NCBI RefSeq assembly: GCF_013407955.1
Contig: NZ_JACCBU010000001.1
Span: 496,001 to 560,000, forward strand
DNA: 64,000 nucleotides
Direction of reading: 5' to 3'
Source of the DNA: Microlunatus parietis
GTDB taxonomy: Bacteria; Actinomycetota; Actinomycetes; Propionibacteriales; Propionibacteriaceae
Position numbers and translations under genes: made by a program. Under the pieces are notes generated by a model that was not told where the DNA came from, ran no database searches, and saw only the letters and a list, made by a program, of their open reading frames with translations. This document shows, piece by piece, positions 55,024 to 63,714 of the stretch (its first letter is position 1; every line of letters starts with the position of its first letter).

Positions 55024-55980
55024 ATGGACCTGCAGACGCGGCCGCTGAGCCGCGCCGACCTGCCGGCCTGGGTCGAGTTGCTGGAGGTCTGCGCATTGGT
55101 CCACCGGACCGGCGAGCACTACGCGGTGGAGGACCTGGCCGAGGATCTCGAGACGCCCGGCCTCGACCTCGACCGGGACACGCTGGCGGTGCTCTGCGAC
55201 GGCCGACTGGCCGGTTACGCGACGCTCGCCGTACGGGAGACGACGGAGCCGGTATTCCGGATCGGACTGGACGCCGCGGTGCACCCGGAACTGCGCGGCC
55301 GCGGTATCGGGACGACACTGCTCAGCTGGGCGATCCGTACCGCCGAGGCACGCCGTGCGGCGGCCGAGACGGAACTGCCGCTGAATCTGCGCACCGGGCT
55401 GCCGGAACTCGACCTGTACGGCGAACGGCTGCTGGCCCGGCACGGCTTCACCGCGGTGCGCTGGTTCACCGAGCTGACCTGGGATCTGGCCGAGAACCCG
55501 CCCGGGCCCGCGCCCGAGCTGCCGGGGCTGACCCTGCGGACGTACCGGGACGAGGACGAGGAGCCGCTGCGGCTGCTCCGCAACGCCACCTTCGCCGACC
55601 ACTGGGGAGCCGGTCAGTGGACCGTCGAGCAGTGGCAGCACTACAAGACCCGCAGCCGCAGCTTCCGGCCGGACCTGACCTGGCTCGCTCTTGACGCCGA
55701 CGGCACGCCGGTCGGGCTGGCGCTGACCCAGTACTTCGAGGCCGACACGGCGGCGACCGGGCATCGGGACGCCTGGATCGACACGGTCGGCACCGCCGCG
55801 AGCCACCGCAAGCGCGGCATCGCGTCGGCCCTGATCCGCCGGGTCGCCCGGACCGCCGCCGATCTCGGCTTCCGGACCGCGTCGCTCGGCGTCGACTCGG
55901 CCAGTCCGACCGGCGCCGACACGCTCTATCGCTCGCTCGGTTTCGAGGCGGTCCGCGGGTTCGTGAGCTACGACCGTTGA
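55024..55980 (+). CDS. Tandem GNAT acetyltransferase
   Basis: 318 aa, starting 1 bp after the preceding stop. Two GNAT domains: the first has GYATLAVRE and HPELRGRGIGTTLLSWAIR (acetyl-CoA loop R-G-x-G-I-G, residues ~90-110); the second has VGTAASHRKRGIASALIRRVARTAADLGFRTASLGVDSASPTGADTLYRSLGFEAV (residues ~258-312). The tandem arrangement and length resemble mycothiol synthase MshD, but several MshD signatures are not evident, so a general N-acetyltransferase is the safer call. Confidence 0.88.
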   Translation: MDLQTRPLSRADLPAWVELLEVCALVHRTGEHYAVEDLAEDLETPGLDLDRDTLAVLCDGRLAGYATLAVRETTEPVFRIGLDAAVHPELRGRGIGTTLLSWAIRTAEARRAAAETELPLNLRTGLPELDLYGERLLARHGFTAVRWFTELTWDLAENPPGPAPELPGLTLRTYRDEDEEPLRLLRNATFADHWGAGQWTVEQWQHYKTRSRSFRPDLTWLALDADGTPVGLALTQYFEADTAATGHRDAWIDTVGTAASHRKRGIASALIRRVARTAADLGFRTASLGVDSASPTGADTLYRSLGFEAVRGFVSYDR

Positions 55981-57065
55981 AGGTCGACCGCCGCGCCGGG
56001 CAGTAGACCTTTGGCGCGCTGCTCGATCGCGCGATGCAGGGTCCGGGTCGGCACGTCGAAGAGTTCCACGGTGACGGCCCGGCCCGCCTTGGCCTGCCGG
56101 TCTCGCCAGGTGCCGATCACCTCGCCGCCGCAGAGCACGACGCCCGGGTTCCGGATGGCCCGCCAGACCTTCGCCCGACGGTCCGGATCTGTGACCAGGA
56201 GCTTCCGCTCCGCCACTTCCAGGTACGGGTCGTAGGGCGGCACCAGGCTGACCGCCCGTTCGGGCGACTCGGGCAGCGCTGCGAGATCGTCGGCGTGGAT
56301 CCAGACCCGCTGGCCGTCCACGCGGACCGGTTCCAGTTCGTCGGCGAGCAGGTTCCACCAGGCGCGGGCCGCCGCCGTACTCAGGCCGAGCCAGGTGCCG
56401 AGCGCGGCCGGGGTCGCTGAGCCGGCCAGGCTCAGATAGCGGCGCAGCAACTCGCGCCGGGCCTGTGTCGGATCGATCACCTCGATCGCGCTCTCGTACG
56501 GGTGCAGGCGGAAGGACCCGGCCGGGTCCGGGACGACGACCAGCCCGGCCTGCAGGGTGGCCTGGCGGAACAGGCCGTCGTTCACGTGGTGGGCCTTGCA
56601 GTACGCGCACCACGGCGAGAGGGCCGGGTCGAGCCGGGCCGTGACCGCACCGCTCAACTCGCCCTTGGTCTGCGGTTGGCCGTCGGCCGTGATCGCCCGC
56701 ATCGCGTCGGCGGCCTCGGCGACCGCGGCCAGCGGGTCCGGGACCGCCAGGTCGCCGAAATTGCCCCGGGCCGGCTCGTCGGGCCGCTGCCAGCGCAGGG
56801 CGGCCACGAGCAGCGGCAGGTCGGTCCGGCGGTGCAGGTGGATCGCACTCCGTACCGAATAGGCGCGGATCAGACCCTCCTCGGCGTCGCCGGCCGGCTC
56901 GGTCCGAGCCCGCAGGGCCAAGGGCGCCGTGTCACCGACGGGATTGTCCCGCACCCCCACCCCGAGGACCGCGCAGTCGGCCGGTGCCGCGGCCGGCTCG
57001 GTGAGCTGATGAGCGCGGAGGCGGTGGGTCAGCAGGCGGTTCCGGTCCAGATCGGCGCTGATCAT
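55968..57065 (-). CDS. AlkZ-like winged-helix DNA-binding protein (HTH_42)
   Basis: 365 aa from ATG 57065 (MISADLDRNRLLTHRLRAHQL). VLGVGVRDNPVGDTAPLALRARTE, RAYSVRSAIHLHRRTDLPLLVAALRW and the C-terminal RKVWRAIRNPGVVLCGGEVIGTWRDRQAKAGRAVTVELF follow the AlkZ-related layout. Known AlkZ glycosylases act on crosslinked DNA and carry a QxQ/QxD motif; I cannot confirm it here. It overlaps the end of the GNAT gene by 13 bp on the opposite strand. Confidence 0.82.
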   Translation of the reverse strand: MISADLDRNRLLTHRLRAHQLTEPAAAPADCAVLGVGVRDNPVGDTAPLALRARTEPAGDAEEGLIRAYSVRSAIHLHRRTDLPLLVAALRWQRPDEPARGNFGDLAVPDPLAAVAEAADAMRAITADGQPQTKGELSGAVTARLDPALSPWCAYCKAHHVNDGLFRQATLQAGLVVVPDPAGSFRLHPYESAIEVIDPTQARRELLRRYLSLAGSATPAALGTWLGLSTAAARAWWNLLADELEPVRVDGQRVWIHADDLAALPESPERAVSLVPPYDPYLEVAERKLLVTDPDRRAKVWRAIRNPGVVLCGGEVIGTWRDRQAKAGRAVTVELFDVPTRTLHRAIEQRAKGLLPGAAVDLQRS

Positions 57066-57149
57066 GAACCTCACGCTACGGCCCGATGCGCCGGTTCGTC
57101 AGCTGTGTCAGCCGCCCCGCAGGTCAGGTCACCCACTCCGCTTCGCTAC

Positions 57150-57169
57150 CTAGAATACTAGCATTCTAG
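57150..57169. promoter_or_regulatory. 20-bp palindromic operator
   Basis: CTAGAATACTAGCATTCTAG: arms CTAGAAT and ATTCTAG around a near-palindromic ACTAGC. It is sharply AT-rich amid GC-rich DNA, 28 bp upstream of the ATG at 57198 and 85 bp upstream of the HTH_42 gene's ATG. It contains a TAGAAT -10-like hexamer. It fits a dimeric regulator such as PadR; no such gene is adjacent. Confidence 0.6.
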
Positions 57170-57197
57170 ATCTCTAGCGAACCGAAGAGACGCAGAC

Positions 57198-57386
57198 ATG
57201 GACAGGCACTCCTCCGGCCCCGCCGACGAAGACCGTGCATGGCCACTCGACCCCCTGATGCACGTGGACCGGCCCGCCCAACTGCCGAGCGACGCCCTCC
57301 TCTTCCTTCTGGCCTGGTCCTTCCGGAGGCGGCGCCGCAGGGTCGTCCCCACCGAACCGCCGGCTGACCGGAATGGTCGTGACTGA
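57198..57386 (+). CDS. Small hypothetical protein behind a palindromic operator
   Basis: 62 aa: MDRHSSGPADEDRAWPLDPL, then LPSDALLFLLAWSFRRRRRR and a polar end. One short hydrophobic stretch (ALLFLLAWSF) precedes seven basic residues, so it may sit at the membrane. Its position right after the CTAGAAT palindrome favours a real regulated gene; a weak GAAGAG ribosome site is 9 bp before the ATG. No family known to me. Confidence 0.5.
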   Translation: MDRHSSGPADEDRAWPLDPLMHVDRPAQLPSDALLFLLAWSFRRRRRRVVPTEPPADRNGRD

Positions 57387-57438
57387 TCGCGCAGCAACGA
57401 CCGTGGCGTGGTTTGGCCGTTCGGTGGAGACTGGCCCG

Positions 57439-58584
57439 ATGATGTTGCCCCGCCGCCGCTTTCTCGGACTCGCGGCCGCGGCCGGCGTCGCCGGTTGTTC
57501 GCAGCCGGCGCCCGTGGAGCCATCCCCCAGCCCGGCCCCGTCTTCTGGCGGACCGTCGCCGCTGGTCGGGTCGAGGAGCCCGTCCGCAACGCCGACCCCG
57601 ACGCCGAGTCCGACTCCCACCTCGACCGAACTCGGAGCGCCGAAAGCGACCGAGTTGATCACCGGGCTCACCTCGCCGTGGGGGCTGATCCCGCTCCGGG
57701 ACGGCAGCTTCCTAGTCTCCGAGCGGGACACCCGGGAGATCAAGCAGATCGTCGGCAAGGAGGCCGCGGTCGTGGCCACGGTGGCCGAGGCCGAGCCGAA
57801 CGTCGAGGGCGGACTGCTCGGCATCGCCGCCAGCGCCGACGAGCGCGTCGTCTTCGCCTACTTCACCACCGATTCCGACAACCGGGTGGCCCGGTTCAGC
57901 TGGGACGGCAACCAGCTCGGCCAGCCCGACGTGATCCTGCAGGGCATCCCGCACGGCGCCCGGCACGATGGCGGCCGGCTCCGGGTCGGCCCCGACGATC
58001 TGCTGTACGTCAGCACCGGCGAGACCGGCGAGCCCGACCTGGCCCAGGACCGTGACTCGCTGGCCGGGAAGATCCTCCGGATCACCCCCGACGGTGCGCC
58101 GGCGCCCGGGAACCCGTTCGACAGCGAGGTGTACAGCTACGGCCACCGCAACGTGCAGGGCCTCGCGTTCGACCCCGAGGGCTGGCTCTGGGCCAGCGAG
58201 TTCGGCGACCAGACCTGGGACGAGCTGAACCTGATCGAGGCCGGCGGCAACTACGGCTGGCCGCTGGTCGAGGGCGAGGGCGGCGGCAGTGACCTGATCG
58301 ACCCGCAGGCGGTCTGGTCCACCGCGGAGGCGTCGCCGTCCGGGATGACGTACTGGAAGGGATCGCTCTATCTCGCCGCGTTGCGCGGCCAACGTCTCTG
58401 GGAGATCCCGCTGGACGGCGACCGGGCCGGCGAGCCGATCGCCCACTTCACCGAGGAGTACGGCCGGCTCCGCTCGGTCGAGGTCTCCGCCGACGGCGAG
58501 TCGCTGCTGATGCTCACCAACAACACCGACGGCCGGCTCGAACCGCGGGACGGAGACGACCGGCTGCTGCGGATCACCCGGTGA
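57439..58584 (+). CDS. PQQ-dependent sugar dehydrogenase-like lipoprotein
   Basis: 381 aa from ATG 57439. MMLPRRRFLGLAAAAGVAGC combines a twin-arginine motif and a lipobox (Cys20). A Pro/Ser/Thr linker (~20-65) leads to a GSDH/Aldose-sorbosone beta-propeller: LITGLTSPWGLIPLRDGSFLVSERDT, GLLGIAASADERVVFAYFTTDSDNRVARF, GRLRVGPDDLLYVSTGETG, KILRITPDGAPAPGNPF, YSYGHRNVQGLAFDPEGWLWASEFGDQTWDELNLIEAGGNYGWPLVEG. It oxidises sugars or alcohols outside the cell with PQQ; the cofactor pathway is not in this window. Confidence 0.93.
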   Translation: MMLPRRRFLGLAAAAGVAGCSQPAPVEPSPSPAPSSGGPSPLVGSRSPSATPTPTPSPTPTSTELGAPKATELITGLTSPWGLIPLRDGSFLVSERDTREIKQIVGKEAAVVATVAEAEPNVEGGLLGIAASADERVVFAYFTTDSDNRVARFSWDGNQLGQPDVILQGIPHGARHDGGRLRVGPDDLLYVSTGETGEPDLAQDRDSLAGKILRITPDGAPAPGNPFDSEVYSYGHRNVQGLAFDPEGWLWASEFGDQTWDELNLIEAGGNYGWPLVEGEGGGSDLIDPQAVWSTAEASPSGMTYWKGSLYLAALRGQRLWEIPLDGDRAGEPIAHFTEEYGRLRSVEVSADGESLLMLTNNTDGRLEPRDGDDRLLRITR

Positions 58585-58600
58585 CTGCGAGGATGGCGAG

Positions 58601-58828
58601 GTGACTTCGCGTACTCGGGCCCGGCTGTTCACCGTGATCGGCGTGCTGGCCCTCGTGGTCGGCCTGCTCTGGATCGGTCAGGGCGCGAACCTGATCGGCG
58701 GCAGCTCGATGACCGGCCAGCCGATGTGGTTGATCATCGGGCTCGTGGTCGCCGCCGGCGGCGCGGTGCTGTTGATCTTGGCGGCCCGAGCCGGCCGGGA
58801 CCCGAACGGCCCGCCCGGACAGCACTGA
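58601..58828 (+). CDS. Small two-helix membrane protein
   Basis: 75 aa from GTG 58601: FTVIGVLALVVGLLWIGQGANLIGGSSMTGQPMWLIIGLVVAAGGAVLLILAAR. Two transmembrane helices joined by a GGSSMTGQPMW loop; this layout is common among actinobacterial small membrane proteins of unknown function. The next gene starts 16 bp later, and a 20-bp imperfect repeat (CAGCACTGATGGGTGATCAG and CAGCACTGATGAGCGATCAG) spans the junction. Confidence 0.78.
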   Translation: MTSRTRARLFTVIGVLALVVGLLWIGQGANLIGGSSMTGQPMWLIIGLVVAAGGAVLLILAARAGRDPNGPPGQH

Positions 58829-58844
58829 TGGGTGATCAGCACTG

Positions 58845-59351
58845 ATGAGCGATCAGCGGATCGACGTCCTGCGCGTCGAACGGCGGCACTGGACCTGGCT
58901 GATCGCCCTGCTCCTGGTCGGCGGTGTCGCCATCGGTGCGCTCGGGTTCCTGGTCCAGCCGGGCGTCTCGCCGTTCACCCTGATCGGAATGATCTTGAGT
59001 GTTGCCTCGCTGACCCTCTACATCGGCGAAGCCAAGCCGACCCCGGTGATCACGGCGGGCCCGGGCGGCATTGCTCAGGGTCGGCAGGCCCTCATCCCCT
59101 GGGAACGCGTCCGCACGGTGCTGATCAAGGAGTTCGCGGAACCCGACGGCCCGGCGACGACGCTGATCCTGCTCAGCACCCCGGTGGCCGGCGACGACCC
59201 GATCCGGACGGCAGCTTCGGACGGTACGGACCCGAGAATGACCGGGCAGTTCCGCTTGCCCGACGTGATCAGCGACTTCCCGGTCGAGCGCCTCGCCAAT
59301 CCGCTCCGCCGCTTCCGCCCCGACCTCGACGTGATCGACCTGCGCCCTTGA
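58845..59351 (+). CDS. PH-like membrane protein, hypothetical
   Basis: 168 aa. Two hydrophobic helices near the N-terminus (WTWLIALLLVGGVAIGALGFLV and FTLIGMILSVASLTLYIG) precede a beta-rich cytoplasmic domain (VITAGPGGIAQGRQALIPWERVRTVLIKEF) that looks like bacterial PH (bPH) domains: I-P-W-E-R-V is the typical strand. Function unknown. 59352-60248 downstream has no gene. Confidence 0.75.
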   Translation: MSDQRIDVLRVERRHWTWLIALLLVGGVAIGALGFLVQPGVSPFTLIGMILSVASLTLYIGEAKPTPVITAGPGGIAQGRQALIPWERVRTVLIKEFAEPDGPATTLILLSTPVAGDDPIRTAASDGTDPRMTGQFRLPDVISDFPVERLANPLRRFRPDLDVIDLRP

Positions 59352-59534
59352 GCGATGTCGTTAAACCTCCACAGGTGAAGCGCTAGGGCCGATTTCAACG
59401 TTGAACCATCCGACCTGAGGAGGTTTCGCGACACGCACCCCCTCGACTCGACCGGGTCGACCTTTCCAGTCGCAGACTCCGGTTCGCCAGGCACGGCGCT
59501 CGACGGAATCGGCCCCGCCACGCCCGCGCCCTCA

Positions 59535-60164
59535 GCCGCGAATGTTCCACGCATCCGCAACCGTTGCAGCAGTCGCGGACGCGAGCAACGGTCGCGAGCC
59601 CGAGAAGAGAGCGCCCAACCCCGGTGCACGGCAGCCCGGCCCGCCGCAGCCGACCCCGGTACCACGGCAGCCCGGCCCGCCGCAGCCGACCCCGGTACCA
59701 CGGCAGCCCGGCCCGCAAGCAGCCGACCCCGCCGCCCGCCAGCCGATCCAGCAGCCGACCCCGCCGCCCGCGGCGCCCCGCGCTCGACCCCAGTCACAGC
59801 CGCGACCGTTCCGCTCATCCGCGACCGATGCAACAGTCGCGGATCGGACAAGCGGTCGCGGATCCGATCAAGGAGCCGCGCGGAAGCGGCCAGGGAGGCC
59901 CCGCTCTACCGCGGCTCAGCACCGCGCGCCCAACCTCCCCACCACCCACCGCCTCGCCGACCGAACACCCGCACCGCGTCCCAGCCGCGACCGTTCCACG
60001 CACCCGCGACCGCTGCAACAGTCGCGGATCGGACAAACGGTCGCGGTTGGAGCAGCGGGTCGAGGGTCGGGTTTGAGTGCGCGCGCAGCGGGCCCTCCCC
60101 AGCCGCGACCGTTCCTCCTGTCCGCGACCGATGCAACCGTCGCGGACGCGTGCAACGGTCGCGG
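59535..60164. repeat. Array of four 63-bp palindromic repeats
   Basis: Copies at 59535-59597, 59799-59861, 59984-60046 and 60102-60164, each exactly 63 bp. Outer arms are GCCGCGACCGTT and AACGGTCGCGG; the centre has TCCGCGACCGATGCAACAGT then CGCGGA, whose ends also pair. Combining copies suggests the ancestor was a nearly perfect palindrome. Spacing is irregular (201, 122 and 55 bp), so it is not a simple tandem repeat or CRISPR. No gene lies in 59352-60248; long open frames there are repeat artefacts. Confidence 0.85.
59627..59731. repeat. 36-bp tandem repeat, about three copies
   Basis: A unit starting CACGGCAGCCCGGCCCGCCG is repeated exactly at 59627-59662 and 59663-59698, followed by a third partial copy with a 2-base change (CCCGCAAGCAGCC). 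Further CAGCCGACCCCGCCGCCCG pieces continue to about 59775. It lies between palindrome copies one and two. The unit is a multiple of three and reads Pro/Gln-rich on the plus strand, but no start or ribosome site supports a gene. Confidence 0.8.
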
Positions 60165-60248
60165 CTGTCGGAGGGGCGGGCCGCCGGCGCGGCGGCCAGC
60201 GACGCGGCTGGGCCACCGGCGTGGCCGGGCGCCTGGGGTGGTGCCGGG

Positions 60249-61736
60249 TCAGCCGAGCTTCTCCAAGATCAACTCGCGGACGCGGCCGGCGTCGGCCTGG
60301 CCGCGCATCTCCTTCATCACCGCGCCGATCAGGGCTCCGGCGGCCTGCACCTTGCCGGACTTGATCTTGTCGGCGACGTCGGGATTGGCCTGGATCGCGG
60401 CGTCGACAGCGGCGCCCAGGGCACCCTCGTCGGACACCACGGCGAGCCCGCGGGCCTTGACCACGTCGGCCGGCGAGCCCTCACCGGCGAAGACGCCGTC
60501 GAAGACCTGCCGGGCCAGCTTGTCGTTGATCGTCTTGTCGTCGACCAGGGCCTGGATCTCGGCCACCTGCTCCGGGCTGATGCCGGCGTCGGCGAGCTCG
60601 ACGCCGGTCTCGTTGGCACGCCGGGCGACCTCACTGAGCCACCACTTCCGGGCGGCCTGCGGTGTCGTGCCGGCCGCGACCGTACGGTCGATCAGGTCCA
60701 CCGCGCCGGCCGCGACGACGTCGCGCAACTCCAACTCGGTGAAGCCCCACTCGGCGCTGACCCGCTTCAGCCGGGCCACGGGCGGCTCGGGCAGGGTGGC
60801 CCGCAGCTCCTCCACCCAGGCGGCGTCCGGTGCGACGGGCACCAGGTCCGGCTCGGGGAAGTAGCGGTAGTCCTCCGCGGTCTCCTTGCTCCGGCCCGGC
60901 GTGGTCTCGCCGGTGTCCTCGTGCCAGTGCCGGGTCTCCTGGGTGATCGTTCCGCCGCCGGTCAGCACGGCGGCCTGCCGGGTGATCTCGTACCGGATCG
61001 ACCGCTCGACGCTGCGCAGCGAGTTCACGTTCTTGGTCTCGGTCCGGGTCCCGAACTCGGCGTCCGGCGACGGCCGCAGGGAAACGTTGGCGTCGCAGCG
61101 CAGCGAGCCCTGCTCCATCCGGACGTCGGACACGTCCAGCGCCCGGAGCAGGTCGCGCAGCATCGTCACGTACGCGCGCGCCACCTCGGGCGCCTTCGCG
61201 CCGGTCCCCTCGATCGGCTTGGTGACGATCTCGATCAACGGCACGCCGGACCGGTTGTAGTCCAGCAGCGAGTAGGCGGCGCCGTGGATCCGGCCGGTCG
61301 CGCCGCCGACGTGCAGCGACTTCCCGGTGTCCTCCTCCATGTGCGCCCGCTCGATGCCGATCCGGTACGTCTCGCCGTCGACCTCCACCTCGGTCCAGCC
61401 GTCGAACGCGATCGGCTCGTCGTACTGGGAGATCTGGTAGTTCTTCGGCATGTCCGGATAGAAGTAGTTCTTCCGGGCGAACCGGCACCACGGCGCGATC
61501 GAACAGTTCAGCGCCAACCCGATCCGGATCGCCGACTCGACCGCCCGCGCGTTGACCACCGGCAGCGAGCCGGGCAGGCCGAGGCAGGTCGGGCAGGTCT
61601 GCGTGTTGGGCGGCGCGCCGAACTCGGTCGAGCAGCCGCAGAACATCTTCGAGGCCGTGTTGAGTTCGACGTGCACCTCGAGCCCCAGTACGGGATCGAA
61701 GTTCGCCAGGGCCTCCTCGTACGGCAGGACCGTCAT
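60249..61736 (-). CDS. gatB: Aspartyl/glutamyl-tRNA amidotransferase subunit B
   Basis: 495 aa. It activates Glu-tRNA(Gln) or Asp-tRNA(Asn) for amidation. [50 protein letters not shown] carries the family signature and zinc cysteines (CGC, CPTC); [11 protein letters not shown] and [17 protein letters not shown] (here PGRSKET) follow; the C-terminal YqeY tail (residues ~350-495) binds tRNA. The ATG overlaps the gatA stop (ATGA). Confidence 0.97.
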   Translation of the reverse strand: MTVLPYEEALANFDPVLGLEVHVELNTASKMFCGCSTEFGAPPNTQTCPTCLGLPGSLPVVNARAVESAIRIGLALNCSIAPWCRFARKNYFYPDMPKNYQISQYDEPIAFDGWTEVEVDGETYRIGIERAHMEEDTGKSLHVGGATGRIHGAAYSLLDYNRSGVPLIEIVTKPIEGTGAKAPEVARAYVTMLRDLLRALDVSDVRMEQGSLRCDANVSLRPSPDAEFGTRTETKNVNSLRSVERSIRYEITRQAAVLTGGGTITQETRHWHEDTGETTPGRSKETAEDYRYFPEPDLVPVAPDAAWVEELRATLPEPPVARLKRVSAEWGFTELELRDVVAAGAVDLIDRTVAAGTTPQAARKWWLSEVARRANETGVELADAGISPEQVAEIQALVDDKTINDKLARQVFDGVFAGEGSPADVVKARGLAVVSDEGALGAAVDAAIQANPDVADKIKSGKVQAAGALIGAVMKEMRGQADAGRVRELILEKLG

Positions 61737-63241
61737 CGTGCCGCCACCTCCAGTTCCGGAATCCGGTCGAGCAACGGGCCGCCCCAGTCCTTGATCAACG
61801 CGCGCTCGAGCGCGGCCCCGACCCGATACAAACGATCATCGGCCAGCGGTGGCGCCATCACCTGCAGGCCCACCGGCAGGCCGTCCTCCGGCGCCAGCCC
61901 GATCGGGAACGAGGCGCTGGCGTTGCCGGCCAGGCTGGACGGGATGGTGCACAGATCGTTGGCGTACATGGCGAGCGGGTCCTCGATCTTCTCGCCGATC
62001 TTGAACGCGGTCACCGGAGTGGCCGGCGAGACCAGCGCGTCGACCTGCTCGAACGCGGCCTCGAAGTCGCGGATGATCATGGTCCGGACCTTCTGCGCCT
62101 GGCCGTAGTAGGCGTCGTAGTAGCCGGCCGACAGGGCGTAGGTGCCGATGATGATCCGGCGCTTCACCTCCGCACCGAAGCCGGCCTCGCGGGTCGCCGC
62201 CATCACCTGTTCGGCCGAGAACGCGCCGTCGTCGCCGACCCGCAAGCCGAACCGCATCGCGTCGAACTTGGCCAGGTTGGAGCTGCACTCGCTGGGCATG
62301 ATCAAGTAGTAGGCGGCCAGGCCGTACTGGAAGTGCGGGCAGGACACCTCGACGATCTCCGCACCAAGATCAGCGAGCTTGGTCACCGCCTCGTCGAACC
62401 GCTGCATCACACCCGGCGCATAGCCCTCGCCGCGCAGGTCGGTGATCACGCCGATCTTCATGCCCTTGACGTCGCCGGACCGGGCCGCCTCGACCACCGG
62501 CGGGACCGGGGCGTCGATCGAGGTGGAGTCGCGCGGGTCGTGCCCGGCGATCACCTGGTGCAGCAGGGCCGCGTCCTCGACGTTGCGGGCGCACGGGCCG
62601 GGCTGGTCGAGGCTCGAGGCCAGCGCGACGAGACCGTACCGGGAGCTCGCGCCGTAGGTCGGCTTGATGCCCACGGTGCCGGTCACCGAGGCCGGTTGGC
62701 GGATCGAGCCGCCGGTGTCGGTGCCGATCGCCAGCGGAGCCTCGTACGCGGCCAGGGCGGCGGCCGAACCGCCGCCGGAACCGCCGGGGATCCGGTCCAG
62801 GTCCCACGGGTTGCGGGTCGGTCCGTAGGCCGAGTTCTCGGTCGACGAGCCCATCGCGAACTCGTCCATGTTGGTCTTGCCGAGGATTACCACGTCGGCG
62901 TCCAGCAGCCGCTGGGTGATCGTGGCGTTGTACGGCGGCAGCCAGCCCTCCAGCACCTTGGAACCGCAGGTGGTCGGCGCGCCGACATACGTGAGCACGT
63001 CCTTGAGCGCCAACGGCACGCCGGCCAGCGGACCGACCGCCTCACCGGCGGCGACCTTGGCGTCCACCCCGGCAGCCTGCTGCAGAGCCCGCTCGCCGTC
63101 CACGTGCAGGAAGGCGCCGACCCGTTCGTCGACGGCCGCGACCCGGTCCAGATGGGCCTGGGTGACCTCGACCGCGCTGACCTCCCGGTTGGCGATCTTG
63201 CCCGCCAGCTCCGCCGCGGTGGCGGTGATCAGGTCGCTCAT
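61733..63241 (-). CDS. gatA: Aspartyl/glutamyl-tRNA amidotransferase subunit A
   Basis: 502 aa amidase that frees ammonia from glutamine. The Ser-cisSer-Lys triad is complete: Lys80 (VPLALKDV), Ser155 ([11 protein letters not shown]) and Ser179 ([13 protein letters not shown]). The ATG at 63241 overlaps the gatC stop by one base (TGATG). The longer open frame to 63649 crosses gatC and is spurious. Confidence 0.98.
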   Translation of the reverse strand: MSDLITATAAELAGKIANREVSAVEVTQAHLDRVAAVDERVGAFLHVDGERALQQAAGVDAKVAAGEAVGPLAGVPLALKDVLTYVGAPTTCGSKVLEGWLPPYNATITQRLLDADVVILGKTNMDEFAMGSSTENSAYGPTRNPWDLDRIPGGSGGGSAAALAAYEAPLAIGTDTGGSIRQPASVTGTVGIKPTYGASSRYGLVALASSLDQPGPCARNVEDAALLHQVIAGHDPRDSTSIDAPVPPVVEAARSGDVKGMKIGVITDLRGEGYAPGVMQRFDEAVTKLADLGAEIVEVSCPHFQYGLAAYYLIMPSECSSNLAKFDAMRFGLRVGDDGAFSAEQVMAATREAGFGAEVKRRIIIGTYALSAGYYDAYYGQAQKVRTMIIRDFEAAFEQVDALVSPATPVTAFKIGEKIEDPLAMYANDLCTIPSSLAGNASASFPIGLAPEDGLPVGLQVMAPPLADDRLYRVGAALERALIKDWGGPLLDRIPELEVAAR

Positions 63242-63537
63242 CACGCCTCCTCGTCGAGGATCCGGGGCACCCGGAACCGGTCCTGCTCGGCGGCCGGGGC
63301 ACCGGCCAGCACCTGATCCACCGGCAGCGACTGCTGCACCTCGTCCGGCCGGAACACGTTGGTCAGCGGCAGCGCGTGCGAGGTCGGCGGTACGTCCTCG
63401 GCCGCGACCTCGGACACCCGCGCCACGGACTCCAAGATCACGTCCAGCTGCGGGGCCAGGTGCTGCTGCTCGTCCGGGGTCAGGTCGATCCTGGCCAGCC
63501 GGGCCAGGGCGGCAACGTCGTCGGCGGTCAGTGCCAC
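63241..63537 (-). CDS. gatC: Aspartyl/glutamyl-tRNA amidotransferase subunit C
   Basis: 98 aa, from GTG 63537: [71 protein letters not shown]. This small wrap-around subunit holds A and B together. A GAGGAGAGAC ribosome site precedes the GTG, so the ORF beginning at 63579 was shortened. First gene of gatCAB. Confidence 0.97.
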   Translation of the reverse strand: MALTADDVAALARLARIDLTPDEQQHLAPQLDVILESVARVSEVAAEDVPPTSHALPLTNVFRPDEVQQSLPVDQVLAGAPAAEQDRFRVPRILDEEA

Positions 63538-63683
63538 GTCTCTCCTCGTCGGGTGGTGCTTCTTCGAGTTCCGGGCCAATCCTAGGGACGCGGCGCCGGA
63601 ACCTCAGAACCGGCGCCCCGAACCGCGTGCACAGCCGCCGGACACGCACCTCACAGACGAGGCTCGAAGTTGAGGACGACGCG

Positions 63684-63707
63684 AGTGCAGTGTCGCTGCA
63701 CTAGGTT
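63684..63707 (+). promoter_or_regulatory. Inverted repeat and -10 before the lipoprotein gene
   Basis: AGTGCAG-TGTCG-CTGCACT is a perfect 7-bp inverted repeat; it runs into TAGGTT, a fair -10 hexamer ending 7 bp before the ATG at 63715. The repeat would overlap the -35 to -10 spacer, so a protein bound there could repress. No ribosome site is seen, so translation may be leaderless. Confidence 0.5.
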
Positions 63708-63714
63708 TGACGGC

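Noticed and set aside
59535..60164. Possible CRISPR array from four equal-length repeats
   Set aside because: Repeats are 63 bp full palindromes, spacers differ from 55 to 201 bp and contain other repeats, and no cas genes are near.
60150..62108. 652-codon plus-strand open frame over gatB/gatA
   Set aside because: Antisense shadow of gatB and gatA, which have complete motifs; its translation is His/Arg/Gly-rich without family features.
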